Positions 36,409-48,619 of a DNA stretch of 64,000 bases are shown here, one piece after another. Within the stretch, counting starts at the first letter, position 1, and each line of letters opens with the position of its first letter. Under the pieces are notes generated by a model. That model ran no database searches. It was not told where the DNA came from and saw only the letters and a list, made by a program, of their open reading frames with translations. The stretch comes from Ostrinia nubilalis (lineage: Eukaryota; Arthropoda; Insecta; Lepidoptera; Crambidae), in assembly GCF_963855985.1 (NCBI RefSeq), contig NC_087092.1, forward strand, positions 4,774,001 to 4,838,000. Reading direction: 5' to 3'. A program made the translations under genes and the position numbers.

Positions 36409-37643
36409 CACTATGGAGCGAAATTGCGATTTATGGACATAGCGATTTTTTTCACAATTTCTATTTGAAAAAAATACCTATCGATAGGTTACGTTATTCT
36501 GATGAATAAATGCTGCACAAGTTTTTCTCTAAAACCAATAGTTTGACTGGAAAAAAATATTTTCCATTTTCGTTGTATGGAATGAAACATAAAGTGGTCG
36601 ATTTCGACTAAGCCTTGACAGATCTTGCTTTGAAACTACTTGAGCCTTGTTCTATGGCTTGTTGACTATAATCCTAGACTAACAGCGCGCGCACAAAGTT
36701 GCCCGTTCAGAAGTTATGAGGTTCCGAAAAATGAAAAGTAAAGTAAGTAAAATTGACTTTTCTTTAGATAAGACGACAAGAGAAAGGTTAATTACATTAC
36801 TAAAGTATATAATTTTCATGTTTTAGTTGAATCTTTAAAGATTTATACCCAAAAAAAGATACTTTTACTTAATTTAATTTTCATTTTTTGGAACCTCATA
36901 ACTTCTGAACGGGCAACTTTGGGCGCGCGCTGTTAGTGCAGGATTATAGTCAACAAGCCATAGAACAAGGCTCAAGTAGTTTCAAAGCAAAATCGGTTAA
37001 GGCTTAGTCGAAATCGACCACTTTATGTTTCATTCCATACAACGAAAATGTAAAATATTTTTTTCCAGCCAAACTATTGGTTTTAGAGAAAAACGTTCAT
37101 AATATTTATTCATCAGAATAACATACCCTATCGATAGGTATTTTTTTTAAACAGAAATTGTGAAAAAAAAATCGCTGATTTAATTCCTTTTAAGTTTATT
37201 AAAATGTGTTTTTAGCAGTAATTTAAGGTTAATTTACATTATTAACGTATAAAATCTTTATATTTTTGTTAAATCTTTAAAGATATTCCAAAAAAAAGTC
37301 ACTTTTACTTACTTTTTTTTAATTTTTCAGAACCTCATAACTTGTGAACGGGCAACTTTGGATGCGCGCTGATAGCGTAGGATTACAGTCAACAAGCCAT
37401 AGAACAAGGCTCAAGTAGTTTCAAAGCAAGATCTGTCAAGGCTTAGTCGAAATCGACCACTTTGTTTCATTCCATACAACGAAAATGGAAAATATTTTTT
37501 TCCAGTCAAACTATTGGTTTTAAAGAAAAACTTGTGCAGCATTTATTCATCAGAATAACGTAACCTATCGATAGGTATTTTTTTCAAATAGAAATTGTGA
37601 AAAAAATCGCTATGTCCATAAATCGCAATTTCGCTCCATAGTG
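36409..37643. mobile_element. 1.24-kb three-armed foldback element
   Basis: The element begins CACTATGGAGCGAAATTGCG and ends with its exact complement CGCAATTTCGCTCCATAGTG. It is flanked by the 5-base direct repeat CACCC (36404-36408 and 37644-37648). The ~390-base arm occurs three times: arm 1 at 36409-36800, an inverted copy at about 36830-37180, and another inverted copy at about 37280-37643. Each arm carries the palindrome CCTATCGATAGG. The word GAACCTCATAACTT (or its complement) sits at the inner end of each. No coding capacity. Confidence 0.85.
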
Positions 37644-37649
37644 CACCCT

Positions 37650-38525
37650 CGTGAAACGAACTATAGATGGTATTTAGTCAGCAATTTTTTATGTAGTCTA
37701 TTTCCAGTAATTTTTATTTAAACTGCACCTATTTTAGGATTATAATTTTCATGTATTAATCCCAAAAAAAATAATGAAAATGTGACACGACATTTAAAAT
37801 ACTATTTTCATTTCAATTCTGAACCTTTACTTGTAATTTAAATACTGAGTCAGTGCACTTTAGAACAAACTAGCGCTAGACTGCCCACTGTGGCCTGCAA
37901 GGCTGCAATCCTGCGATATGAACAAAGGTTTAAGCAAATATCTAAGCCTCTACTCTGCACAACTATTTCGATAAATCCACAACTCTACAATGCAGTTGTA
38001 TCTCTATTAATAAAGAAACAACGGTCTCAACGCGACATTTTTCTTACAGGAGTTCAAAATGGCAACCAGTACCTACTTTCAGGTGTTTTTGTTTTTCGTT
38101 TAAATGCTACAAGTAATATTTTAGTAGAACTTCTTTTATTTAATTACGAGTATCTATAGACAGACATTATTACTACACTATAGCTGGATAGACGCAATCA
38201 CAAAGGCTGCTGAGTCCACCGTGGTCCAGTGTAAGCGACGCCTCTAACCGTCAGAAATGTAAGAACATCGCCAGGAGAGCTACCCTCGAAGATGACATCG
38301 AACACACCACCGTGTACCTCGTTTGTGCAACCACTCTGACAAGAGTGCCCGACTAAGAAGAAGGTCGTTAAAGCACGTTAATACAATAGGGGATGTGGGG
38401 AGCCTGAAGAGTTGGTGCTCAGGTATTGGAGCCAATCATTTTAAGAGTAGTAACTATATTTCTTACAAAGTATCCAAAGTTTAAGCCAATGCGTCGTCAA
38501 TGCGTAGACAATCTATTTTATTTTA
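37650..38525. other. Gene-free stretch
   Basis: No supported exon. The frame at 37890-38159 has no motif. The GC-richer 38190-38360 part could be a LINE remnant but gives no readable domain. Confidence 0.35.
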
Positions 38526-38529
38526 TAAA

Positions 38530-38602
38530 TCATCATCATTTCAGGCATAGGACGTCCACTGCTGAACATAGGCCTCCCCCAATAATTTCCACAATGGCCG
38601 GT
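38530..38602 (-). mobile_element. RTE-type LINE 3' end
   Basis: ATCATCATTTCAGGCATAGG, CATAGGCCTCCCCCAATAAT and CACAATGGCCGGTT. This is a short - strand copy of the 3' end. Confidence 0.75.
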
Positions 38603-38861
38603 TTATAAATATTTTACTAGAATACAAATAAACTTGGGTAGAAATCTTTCTCAGGGTCGACCCCTGCAGCATTATCTCCGCAGCTCAGTCCGCAGAGCTG
38701 CCCACACAGACTAGTCTGGATTTAGGGGGTTCTATTGTTTTCTAATGTTTCATTTGTGACTCAAGCATAGTGCTGTTTCTGTACGTTTGAAATCCTAAAA
38801 GTGGTTAAAAATAATAAATTATTAGCCATTACCAATGCAGTAATACAAACCAAAATATTAA

Positions 38862-39459
38862 GGCTGAGTTGCACCATCTAACTTAAACGGTAAGTAGGTA
38901 TAACCAGGCCTGTTCATCTCTGCGAGTTTACATCGAAAACAAAACACGCACGATTATCCACCTACAGGATACTATACGTATTCTTGTGTATGATGGAAGA
39001 AAATAAAGAAAATGGTGTACTAAATACTGTGCAGTATTTAACTGCCTAAATAATAATAAAAACACAGAATGTACTTTTTTAAGTTGCCTCAAGACACTGA
39101 GAGGTAAATAAGTAGTTAATATTATTCATGATAATTCATGCTAAATCATGTATTTCCTCCGCCATTTTCCGCAGTTTGGCACCTCACGTCACATCATTTT
39201 ACCGAAGTCAGCCCTATAGCTTCGGCGCAGTGCCGATCACTGGCGTTTGTCAACAAAATGGTGCTTGACTCTTGAGACAGGACAGGCTAAATTACACCAT
39301 ATTGTTAATGACATTGAGCATACATTTTTTTAAATACCTTCGCGAAGTAAAACTTCTGTACGTAGTACTTATTATTACTCTGTGGTATAACATTAACCGG
39401 TGCTTTCATATGGAGTTTAACAAAATTTTGACGTTTGTTAAAGTTAAAGCAAGACGGGG
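38862..39459. mobile_element. MITE, GAGTTGCACCA family, copy 3, split by an insertion
   Basis: The left part GGCTGAGTTGCACCATCTAA is at 38862-38896. The right part ACCGGTGCTTTCATATGGAG and onward is at about 39392-39459. Joining the two across the 8-base duplication gives the order of the other copies, with a diverged right end. The THAP-element derivative at 38905-39383 was inserted into it. Confidence 0.75.
38905..39383 (+). mobile_element. 479-bp internally deleted derivative of the THAP element
   Basis: Starts CAGGCCTGTTCATCTCTG and ends TACTTATTATTACTCTGT. It is flanked by GGTATAAC at 38897-38904 and 39384-39391. It matches 1463 to about 1835 on the left and about 4555-4728 on the right. 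The junction lies around CCGAAG|TCAGCC, so about 2.7 kb present in the longer copy is missing here. The THAP exon is still recognisable but frameshifted. The splice donor GAG^GTAAAT (GT at 39104) is intact here, unlike in the long copy. Confidence 0.7.
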
Positions 39460-42400
39460 CTCAAAAGTACATTCAATTTCAACCGAGGCTTTTAGTTGAA
39501 TTTTAATTTAGTAGACTTTTTGATTAAAGTTATACAATACTCAAAAGAAACTTAAAAGTTACATATTTAGCTACAACACGAATTTGAAAATCTTTTAGTA
39601 TCATAACAGAATATGAAAATTATTTTCATGAGGATGTTTTCCTGAAACAATATTTGCTCAACATAAAAAGTATTTGTTTTTCGCCTATGTACGTGTAGCC
39701 TTATAAAACCCCACCTCATCACAATAATTGCAGCATAAATCTGCAACTGTATTGTTTTTAACACGTACCGTATTTAATCTGCGAAGTAATTTCGCTAAAA
39801 TGTTCGCATTAATTTCATTTGGCATCGCCCTCCACCGCGGCGGGATAACGTGTGAATAGGTGAATTTAATTCTACGGTGTATGTAATAAGTACAGAAATA
39901 CTTTTTAACGTTTTGAGGACATTTAATTAAGAAATTGAAACTGTGAAATTTTCTTATTACTTTTAGAGAGGTATAAAGAAAGAAACCTCTTTACAAAGCT
40001 AAAAAAAAATATTTTTAATAATATAGAGCATTTTCCTGCTTAACAGCAATTTTAAAGAGATTATAATAACCGCCTTGTAAACTTTTTTTCCTTAAAAACT
40101 CCAGGTTGAACATACCAGAAGAACCTGTAGAATAGAATAGAAAGAGCTGTAGCCTGATCAACACTTTTCATAAGGTGTGATACAGGCCAAGAGCGTCTCC
40201 GTTGAATATAGCTTGGTGCAGGGCATGGAAACATAAAAACTTTATAAAAATGTCATCAAAAAATCAACGTTGATATTTACCTAATATCCTAAATATTCGT
40301 AATTTTCCTGTTGCAAAACATGTAAAAACGTTTGCCAAAATCCACAACCGCTGTGAATAAAAAGCGAGCATTGCTCAACCGCATCACGTCACCACGTGTC
40401 GCTTGTGCACCGCCATGCATTCCGAATAAGGACTGCAGCTTGACATTTGTAAGGCAGTTTTGTGTTGCAGTCAGCTTGACGCCGCAGTACCATAGGCCGT
40501 GCAAACAGAAACAGGTAATCTTTCTAAAAAGTAATATGCAAATCCTCCATTTGCCTCTAGTGGGTAAATTAGAGAGTCGTGCTCCTGCAGTGGGGACATG
40601 GCTTCATGATGATGAAAGCCGATTGACATTAATACCGAACTGTCTATTTATTTGATTGTAAATTATGTAAGGATACTGAGACAATTCATCAACCACTGAA
40701 GAGAGTCGATTTTTATCAAACTTTATTTTCAAAATAGAAGCCAGTTTCTATTTGCGTCAACGCAACGTGTTTGAAAAGAGAGCAATTCATTGAATTTTCT
40801 GCAAAACTGCCAGTAGAAACCAATTACAGTAAAATGGTTATTTTTGCTATACTGCGTGCTATAATTGAATGTTTATCTAGAAGATACTGCGTTCCGTGCT
40901 CTCAGCCCCGCAGTTGAATGTTGATTTTTTGCGATGGCTTCCCGCTGGAGAATAGTTATTGTTTACAGAATAAATCAGAAGTCTCGAGAAACCTTCTTGT
41001 TGAATAAATGCTAGATTGAAACAGTGTATCCCTCAGCAACCGAGTATTTGCGACGATAAAAATATTTGCAGGTCATAAAATTCAAAAATTCACCTTAGAA
41101 GTCACAAACGGTAAAGTTTCAAAATTTTATAACCAAGTATCAACGTACCCTGGTTTTGGTCCACCCATACACACGCCCTTCATTAGTTTGCAACTTGAGG
41201 ATCCTAAGAGAACAGTAGACAGAACGTTTTGTATTTTTACTCAGTTGCAAGGACCAACCACTTTCTCTTGGCCCTTTGGTACAGTAAGCTTACTCCGCTG
41301 CAACCCGCATTTTGAAGAATAAAAAGGGGGACGGAGACCAGGTTAAAGTGGTTCAGTTAAACTAATGATGCTTGTGAAAGATGAGTGTCATTTGTTCACG
41401 GACCGGTGCTGGTATTACGTAGGATACGATGTCAACTGATATTTACATGCGTAGGGACTGTATTTTCTAGAGAAATGTCCGTCTGAATAATAAATCTAAA
41501 GGGCGCGGATCAAGTTTTAGAGATGGTTATCATCAGTCTTTTGCAAACGGAGTTAGGTGTTTCGTGTTTTATTCACCATCAGCTCACTCCACTGGATATA
41601 GACCTCCCTAATTCCCTGACATCTCTTTCAACTGTTACGAACTTCTGCTCCAAATTGTAAGTCGTTAGTACCAATCCTTTTCTGTTAGTATTTCGTTTTA
41701 AACGATCATTGTTACACAATCAAAAACACAATGACACTATGGTTAGAAGAATGTCATGTTCTGCAATCAGAATCTTCTAAAATTTAGAAGTTGCTAATTC
41801 TCCTGTTTAGAATCTAAACAGTCAACAGGACATTAGACGATGCATTTTCGTTGCAAAACATCACCTATTACAATAGTATAAGATGCCACAATATTTAGCT
41901 TGATGTACTGTACCGCTTCACGCCATCATACACGCTGTGATTCCAATTCAGAGTCCGGTCGATGCATTATATCCCAATTGTACGACAACTCGCATCAATA
42001 ACAGTTTAGTTATTATTACTTTCACAGGGACAAATCCATTTCTGAGATATCAAACACACGCAGTGCATAGCGGCTGCTCTTAGTCGCATTATGGTAGCGC
42101 GCAGTGAGAAGCTGAGCGTAAGGGGAAAAATGTAAAGACTAATGATTATTGTATACCTATTTAATGAAATCAAACCCATATTTTTTATTAACAATTCTAA
42201 AAATTTAAAAAAAAGATTTATTTAAGAACCTGATGGAAAGTGGTGATCAGGCTAAAGGGAGAAGTGAACTTCACTCGGATTCAGAGGAATACTGAAACGT
42301 AAAATGAAATTGTTGACTTTATGCTCATGTGTTCCAAATACCTGTTATTTTAGGTGAGATACCAAAATACTCGTTACTCACCTTGTCCCTTTGCTGCCAT

Positions 42401-42765
42401 TTTGAAGTAAAGTCCTTCTGCACTAAAAACAGTATCTCGCCCGCTCTAAGCGCGGCTCGTTCATGAACACAGCCTTACATGTGTCTTAATGTAGAATAAA
42501 ATATTTGATATTAACACAGCAGGGTGACATTCATAGGTGTCAAGCTTTTATAGTAAAAGTAACAAAAACATTTTCTTACACGTTGATCTCTGAATAATTC
42601 AACAGCTGTAGATATTAGGTATTTTATTACTACAAGTGTGCCATGAAACAATACTATGCATACTAAATTTACTTCTGTAACAAATTTTACGATAATCGTT
42701 TCACACAATTTTATCTTACCATAAAAGCCTTGTTTTGTCATAAATTTTATTAAAGTAACTACTTA
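39460..42765. other. Gene-free stretch
   Basis: No supported exon or RNA gene. Frames such as 40332-40655 have no motif and start outside a plausible context. Fragments at 40110-40200 and 42225-42270 (GATCAGGC words) look like worn LINE tails. Confidence 0.4.
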
Positions 42766-42970
42766 GGCCCAGAACAGACGGTGAAACGCAACTGCAACGA
42801 AACTGCAACTGCTAGGTAGTTACTTTTGAGTTGCATCTAAGTTTCTGCCATAGCGTCCGTTGAGAGACCACACATGACGCGACGCGACCTTTCAGCTTCA
42901 GTTTTATTCATCAGAATCATCAGAAAGTTGCAGTTTCGTTGCAGTTGCGTTTCACCGTCTGTTCTGGGCC
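42766..42970. mobile_element. 205-bp MITE, Harbinger-like ends
   Basis: The inverted repeat of about 45 bases starts GGCCCAGAACAGACGGTGAA and continues through CGCAACTGCAACGAAACTGC. The flanks are TTA on both sides, which suits the 3-base TWA target of PIF/Harbinger elements. No coding capacity. Confidence 0.8.
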
Positions 42971-45900
42971 TTAGTTGTTTGAGTAGTAAAATAAATAATT
43001 ACCAGGCTGGCACTAACGCTTTGGCATGGAATTCTATCTACTTTGAAAATGCACCAAAGAACAGATAGAAAACGAGATGCAATCCCGATATAATAAGAAA
43101 GCAGTATAGTTTTTCATTTTTTAATATAGTAATGAAAATTCACGTCAATTTTTTAATTTCACAATAAAAGCCTTTTAAGGGCCGTTTTCCGCGAAGGGAA
43201 ATGTGCAAAGAGCAAGTATATATCGGACAGTTAAGTGGAGCAGAACTCTTCTCAAGTCATCGTCTCTACTAAAGCTGAGCGAAGACAAGACGTGAAACCA
43301 CGAAATTCTATTCGTTGCTTAAAACTGTGAGAGTGAATGGGCACTTACAAGATTGGGGTCATATACCTGCATTGTTCCGGAAAAAAAGTCTATTTTGGTG
43401 TCATCTCCGCTATGGTGGAAAACAACTATACAAGCAGACACTAGACAAGTACTGTTACTCAACTTGAACCGATTAACGAATCGTTAAAAGCGTTTAATAC
43501 ATCACCGCGCATACCTTTTGACGCTTCTCAGTTATTGCGCCTAGAGGCAGCAATTATAACCAAATGCGCATGTTAGCATCGCCCACCAAATGATTCCTCC
43601 TGGCGACGAGTGAAGTGAACTATGCATTTTTTATTTCAGTCAATTACCTACGTTAGACACGCTTTGTGTGGTCAAAGTTTAGGAAACATTTGTCGATTGC
43701 GACAAACAAAATTACGGAGTTCTCGCGTAAAATAAAACTGTCGCGACGACTCTACAATACGCAACACGGAATTAGGTAGTTATTTTCTATGACATGTCGC
43801 AACCCTAGCAGACAAAGTCACAGGATAAGCTAGTTGTTTTACATGACATTTGTCAAAATATTTACACTTTAATAAGTAACCTAGGTAGGTAACTCGTAAA
43901 AATCCAAATTCGCAACAGCTTCATTGAATTTTTAATACAAAACTATTGGCGGGATAAAAACAAAAGAATTTAAAAAGAAATGTTGTCGACTGCTTTTTAT
44001 TTTTTTCAAATATGGAATGAAAATAAAAAAGTATTTACAGCCAGTTTTTACCTAAATATGTTTTTTAAACCGCTTCATGAATGTGTGTAGATTGTAAAGC
44101 ACAAACACACTCAACAACTCAACTCAATACTCCCAAAATAGACTAGATGCCACAGCTTTTAACTTAGCCGTACCTCAAAACAAAAGACAACTGTTAGAAA
44201 CAAACCGCTTTCATACCCGACTGCAACTAATGTAACTAATTGCAGCCTTATCTGATCCCCGTGGAAAGTGGTAGCGGTTACTGTGCACTTTCACCGCTAT
44301 GAGCAATGGTGGTCAGTGCCGAGAAATAATGCAAGAAAGCTAGACGGGATAGGGATAACTGGTTGAACGAGATATTGTGTTCTTCAACAATATACAACTA
44401 AATATAATAAACTGCTTTAAATAAGTATACGAAACATACCGTTGATTTTACGTTTAAAGATTATTATTTATATTTGGATTACAACAGACGTTTTCAGTGA
44501 AGAGCGTATAAATTCAGATCCAGCGAAATTATTAAATTTAATTTACTAGAAATACTTCCACAAACAATGAATAAAATTCCGCACATTTTCATGGATTGAA
44601 GCGCAGTATGAATTCCAGATTTAAGTTTTATTCTTAATAATAGGTACTTTACATAAATAAAAGTCATATTTAAACTTCTGGGATGCTGTAGGTAATACCT
44701 ACTGATTAAATACGTATCCGTCTTAGATTCAATTCACGAAACCTGGTTCTGTTTATATGGTTTCCAAGACAACAAACAAACGTTTGCTCTATTTGTTCCG
44801 CGTGTAGAACACGTTCAACACCAATTCTCACCTATCTACAAGTACAGTCGGCAACACATTACACAAAAGTTTGCTGCAAACTAGCCTCTATTAAAACTAC
44901 ACAAGGTACAGCAGGTTAGCTTGATGTGCGACTCTACAATCGACATCTAACAAACAGTCGACTAATGAACACTCGTCTCATCGAAAGCGTAAGCCACATG
45001 TGCCGCGCCCTGATTGTCACTTGAGTAGGGTGACCATAATAAAACTAGAAAAGTCCCAACAAAATGCCGGAAATTCCGTAAATTGAACACAAATCAACGG
45101 TGAATAAAATGCCGCAGCATTCATTTGTTTACGCGCGAATTTTTTTCGTGCCAGAAGTCCGGAAAAATAACAAAGTCGGATAAAATCGAACTGATGGTCA
45201 CCCTACACGAGGGTAGTACACCACATGGCTTAATTATGTGTCTAATGAGTTCTATGGGAACGGATTTGTGTATATTGTTACTAAATACACGCAAGCCCTT
45301 CTCGTCACTTGTTAAGTATGTATCATAAACAAGATTTTTATTCATGCTAGTAGATTTAACATTATTTTATTATTATTGTTTCGATATATTCAAGACGTGT
45401 TCAAGAAAAGTTGCAGTTCTAGTTTCAAGGGAGAAGAGGATAAGAAAATAAGAAAAAAGCAAAACTACACCCAGCCTCAAGAATCAAGACATACCACCTG
45501 CTCAGAAAAAACACGTAGCCGGTTCCACAGTAGTCACTTCAGATAATTGATTCGATCTCTATAATATAGGTACATCTATACAGAGTGGAAACTATAAGTG
45601 ATCTCACTCGATTATTTCTAAACTAGGTATAACAGACATCGAAAAACGGTTTACTGATCCTGAAAGTGCTTCACGTGCTCTATCAATAAAATAGATTACA
45701 GAATAAAGTAGATCTATCAGAAAATTCAATATGGAACACTCACGTTTCCACCCTGTATAGCTCTACCATAGAGATAATAATAACTTTTTATTACGAAGAT
45801 ATTTCTTAACAGAAAGAGCGCATTCAATGGAAATACATCTCTACAATACAAGAGTTCTGTCATAAAAATAAAATAATATTTATTTAGATATATTCTTTAA

Positions 45901-47020
45901 GTGGTAGTTAAAGTAGATATCCAACGGAAATAGAACTGTAGTAACAAAAATTCAATTCCAGAAGATATCCTTGTTTTGTTATATTTCTTTGACTTGTTGT
46001 GATAGTAAATTGCGATTTTGAAACAAAAATGTACATTACATTCTTAATTATAAAGTAGCCAGTGAATATTTTTATGTAAGTTAGACTGTGTATAACCCAA
46101 ACAGAAATAAAAGAATATTAACCAATTAATTTTTACTACAGTCGCGCCCAGAGGCGTTAAGTCATAATTTTCATAAACTTATGAATTTTTTCGATGTTGA
46201 GGTATAGACTGCTGGCCGAAAGAAAGAATCAGCTGACTTTTAGCTTAGAAACCTTTGTTAACTTGTTTTTATGATTACACATACGGTAAGGCTCAAACTA
46301 AACAAAAGTTCCTATGTCACTGACACGAATAGATATCTGAACCACCTTCAGTGCTTCAAAAATATCTTCTCTCTATCTCTAACTTTTTACGTAATTAAAA
46401 ATAAAATGTGACGTTAAGTCTGAAAGAAAATGGCACTTTCTGATAACTAAATCTGTCAATTCCAGGTCAAGAATTTGGTTCAATATTAATGTGCTCGCAA
46501 CGTTACATTCAGTTGTAGCTGCTGGGTTCAGCAGCTGCCCAGAAAAAACCCATGAGTCACTCGTAGTCACTCTCGTTAATTGGACGATACACTCATTAAA
46601 CAGGGCCTTAATCATAAACGTACCTTATTGTGGCCTTGTAATCCTTTACGGGCCCGTCAGACCACAATGAGCGTAAAATAATTTATTGAGGCTCAGTGAG
46701 CCGCATTTTATTGGAGTCTTTTCTGAACGGCGAAATTTCCATTGGGATTTTAGAATTTAAAATTTCGTTACAATTTATCTTCTTTTCATTGTACTATAGC
46801 TCTGAATAAAAGGCTAAGGTTGACCGGTTCCTCGTACAGTTTCAGGCTGTTATCTGACATTAAGTACTGTGCAAAAAGTTTAGCTGACAGATAGGTACGT
46901 TCTATTTCTATAGGCTTCTTCAAAGCGTCGCATCTGAGGGAGTAGAGTTTGTCACCAAAATTAGAATTAAAGTTTATTCCTAAAAAGACAAAGGCTTTTG
47001 AAGATTTTAGCCAAAGTCTT
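42971..47020. other. Gene-free stretch
   Basis: No supported exon. One TIR element (45579-45757) is listed separately. Open frames are short, and where they occur on both strands (45121-45345) they show no motif. Confidence 0.4.
45579..45757. mobile_element. 179-bp TIR element with TA ends
   Basis: Inverted ends TACAGAGTGGAAAC and GTTTCCACCCTGTA, with TA outside both. They resemble the ends of the 16548-17017 element and so belong to the same broad TA-inserting group. Confidence 0.65.
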
Positions 47021-47021
47021 A

Positions 47022-47137
47022 AGCTGAGTTGCACCACCTAACTTTAACGGTAACTATGACGAACCGGTGCTTTTTGTATGGATTTGACAGATTTTTGACG
47101 TTTTTCAAAGTTAAAGTAAAATGGTGCAACCCAGCCT
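47022..47137. mobile_element. MITE, GAGTTGCACCA family, copy 4
   Basis: AGCTGAGTTGCACCACCTAA to ATGGTGCAACCCAGC. The interior TTTTTGTATGGATTTGACAG matches the other copies, here in the reverse orientation to copy 2. Confidence 0.8.
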
Positions 47138-47640
47138 TAGATGCAAACAGAATCCAAACTTGATGATTGAGACTTTTTGGTTGAATTTCCACCTTCAGAT
47201 CAATCACAGAACAAAACCTAATAGCTGAGAGTTAAATCGAACTTAAGAGTTTTTCTTAAAATGTGAACCATAGATGACTAAGTCCCAGTCCCTCAGTTAG
47301 GTACTTATAAATTAAAGCTACTTATTCAGCGTCGTTTCGTTCTCAATCATTAAGATTGTCTTTGGATCCACCTGCCAGGCGAATCCGTCTCGCCCGACGC
47401 TAATCGCCACAGGATACGGTGGTTAATGCACGCTGGCAAAGAAAGGATAAGTATTTATTTAATGCAGTTTATTTAATAATAAATAACATATTATTTTAAA
47501 GCGCGGAGGTCGGAGAACACTGCACTCTCCCGGTGCTGTGGATTTTTTCTAATTGCACACCGAAAGAAGTAAAGGAACAAAAAAAACCTTTTATAGTTTA
47601 TTAATCATGACTAACACCCGTATTCACAAACGATACTTCT

Positions 47641-47715
47641 TTTTTTTAATCTACAACGCGGAAGCTCTTGGCCTGTATCTCACCTGATGGTAAGTGATGA
47701 TCAGGCCGAAGGTGG
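47641..47715. repeat. LINE-tail-like repeat
   Basis: AAGCTCTTGGCCTGTATCTC followed by GGTAAGTGATGATCAGGC. The first part also occurs at 33160-33178. This motif pair is common in lepidopteran non-coding DNA and resembles LINE 3' ends. Confidence 0.5.
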
Positions 47716-48123
47716 AAGCAGAAAATCGAACGCACTGCGTTGAATAGAGCTCTGTGATTGGTTCGTGTGTGACCCTGTGCATCCACGTGCACTGTGAGAC
47801 CTTATAGTAATGTTTTTGAATACGGAAATGTGAATGGGATTGCGAATGTTCGTAAGACAAGAAAAAAAAACTAACTCTCTACCATTTCGTTTCTTTTTTT
47901 AGCGAACAACAGAGTATGAATAAAATGGATCATGCTTTGGTATAATCTGTTCAACATACTCTTCTTCCTTTTCCCCCATTTCCTACGAGCATTAAAATTA
48001 AAAATTAATATCCTCATAAATGTAACAGGAAAGAAGCCTGATTAATCAAAGTCGGCTCCTGAACGCAATAATTACTGAAGGAATATCTAATCTACATTTT
48101 CTCTAAACCCTTTACCTGAATGA

Positions 48124-48179
48124 TGCAAAAATAGTCCTTAAATCATGCGTATCTACGTTATTTCTTCCTTACTCTATAT
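48124..48179. repeat. Left copy of a 56-base imperfect direct repeat
   Basis: TGCAAAAATAGTCCTTAAAT ... GCGTATCTACGTTATTTCTTC. The copy at 48564-48619 differs at roughly ten positions. The two flank the LINE fragment and look like a long target-site duplication. Confidence 0.65.
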
Positions 48180-48186
48180 TTCGTAT

Positions 48187-48522
48187 ATGTTGCGTGCTAT
48201 GCTCGGAGTTTCCCTGCGTGATCGAATCAGAAATGAGGAGATCCGTAGGAGAACCAGAGTGACTGACATAGCCCGCAGAATCGCTAAAATCAAGTGGCAG
48301 TGGGCGGGGCACATAGCTCGAAGAGCTGATGGCCGCTGGGGCAGAAAAGTTCTTGAGTGGCGACCACGAGCTGGAAGACGTAGCGTGGGCAGGCCTCCCA
48401 CTAGGTGGACCGACGATCTGGTGAAGGTCGCGGGAAGTACCTGGATGCAAGCGGCGCAGGACCGGTCTTTGTGGAAATCCTTGGGGGAGGCCTTTGTCCA
48501 GCAGTGGACGTCTTTCGGCTGA
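48187..48522 (+). pseudogene. RTE-type LINE reverse transcriptase, C-terminal end
   Basis: An open frame of about 110 codons to the TGA at 48520-48522. It contains LGVSLRDRIRNEEIRRRT, WQWAGHIARR, GRWGRKVLEWRPR, GRPPTRWTDDLV and QQWTSFG. These are standard in the region after the RT domain of RTE-class LINE proteins, often misannotated in insects as host genes. Catalytic RT and endonuclease domains are absent, so it is a 5'-truncated copy. It is the best-preserved copy in the window, and its end explains the short fragments at 14837, 15863, 26276, 32393 and 38530. The GAT tail is reduced to GACGA. Confidence 0.85.
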
Positions 48523-48563
48523 AACGACGACTCTATATTTATTGCTCTATGATACCTTAACGT

Positions 48564-48619
48564 TGCAAAAATAGCCCTTAAAGTGAGCGTATCTACGTTA
48601 ATTCTTCTATTCCATATAG
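48564..48619. repeat. Right copy of a 56-base imperfect direct repeat
   Basis: Partner of 48124-48179: TGCAAAAATAGCCCTTAAAG ... GCGTATCTACGTTAATTCTTC. It starts about 40 bases after the LINE stop codon. Confidence 0.65.

Noticed and set aside
36172..36411. 79-codon - strand frame
   Set aside because: It coincides with a small inverted-repeat element and has no known domain.
40332..40655. 107-codon frame on the + strand
   Set aside because: Overlapped by a frame on the other strand, and no recognisable motif.
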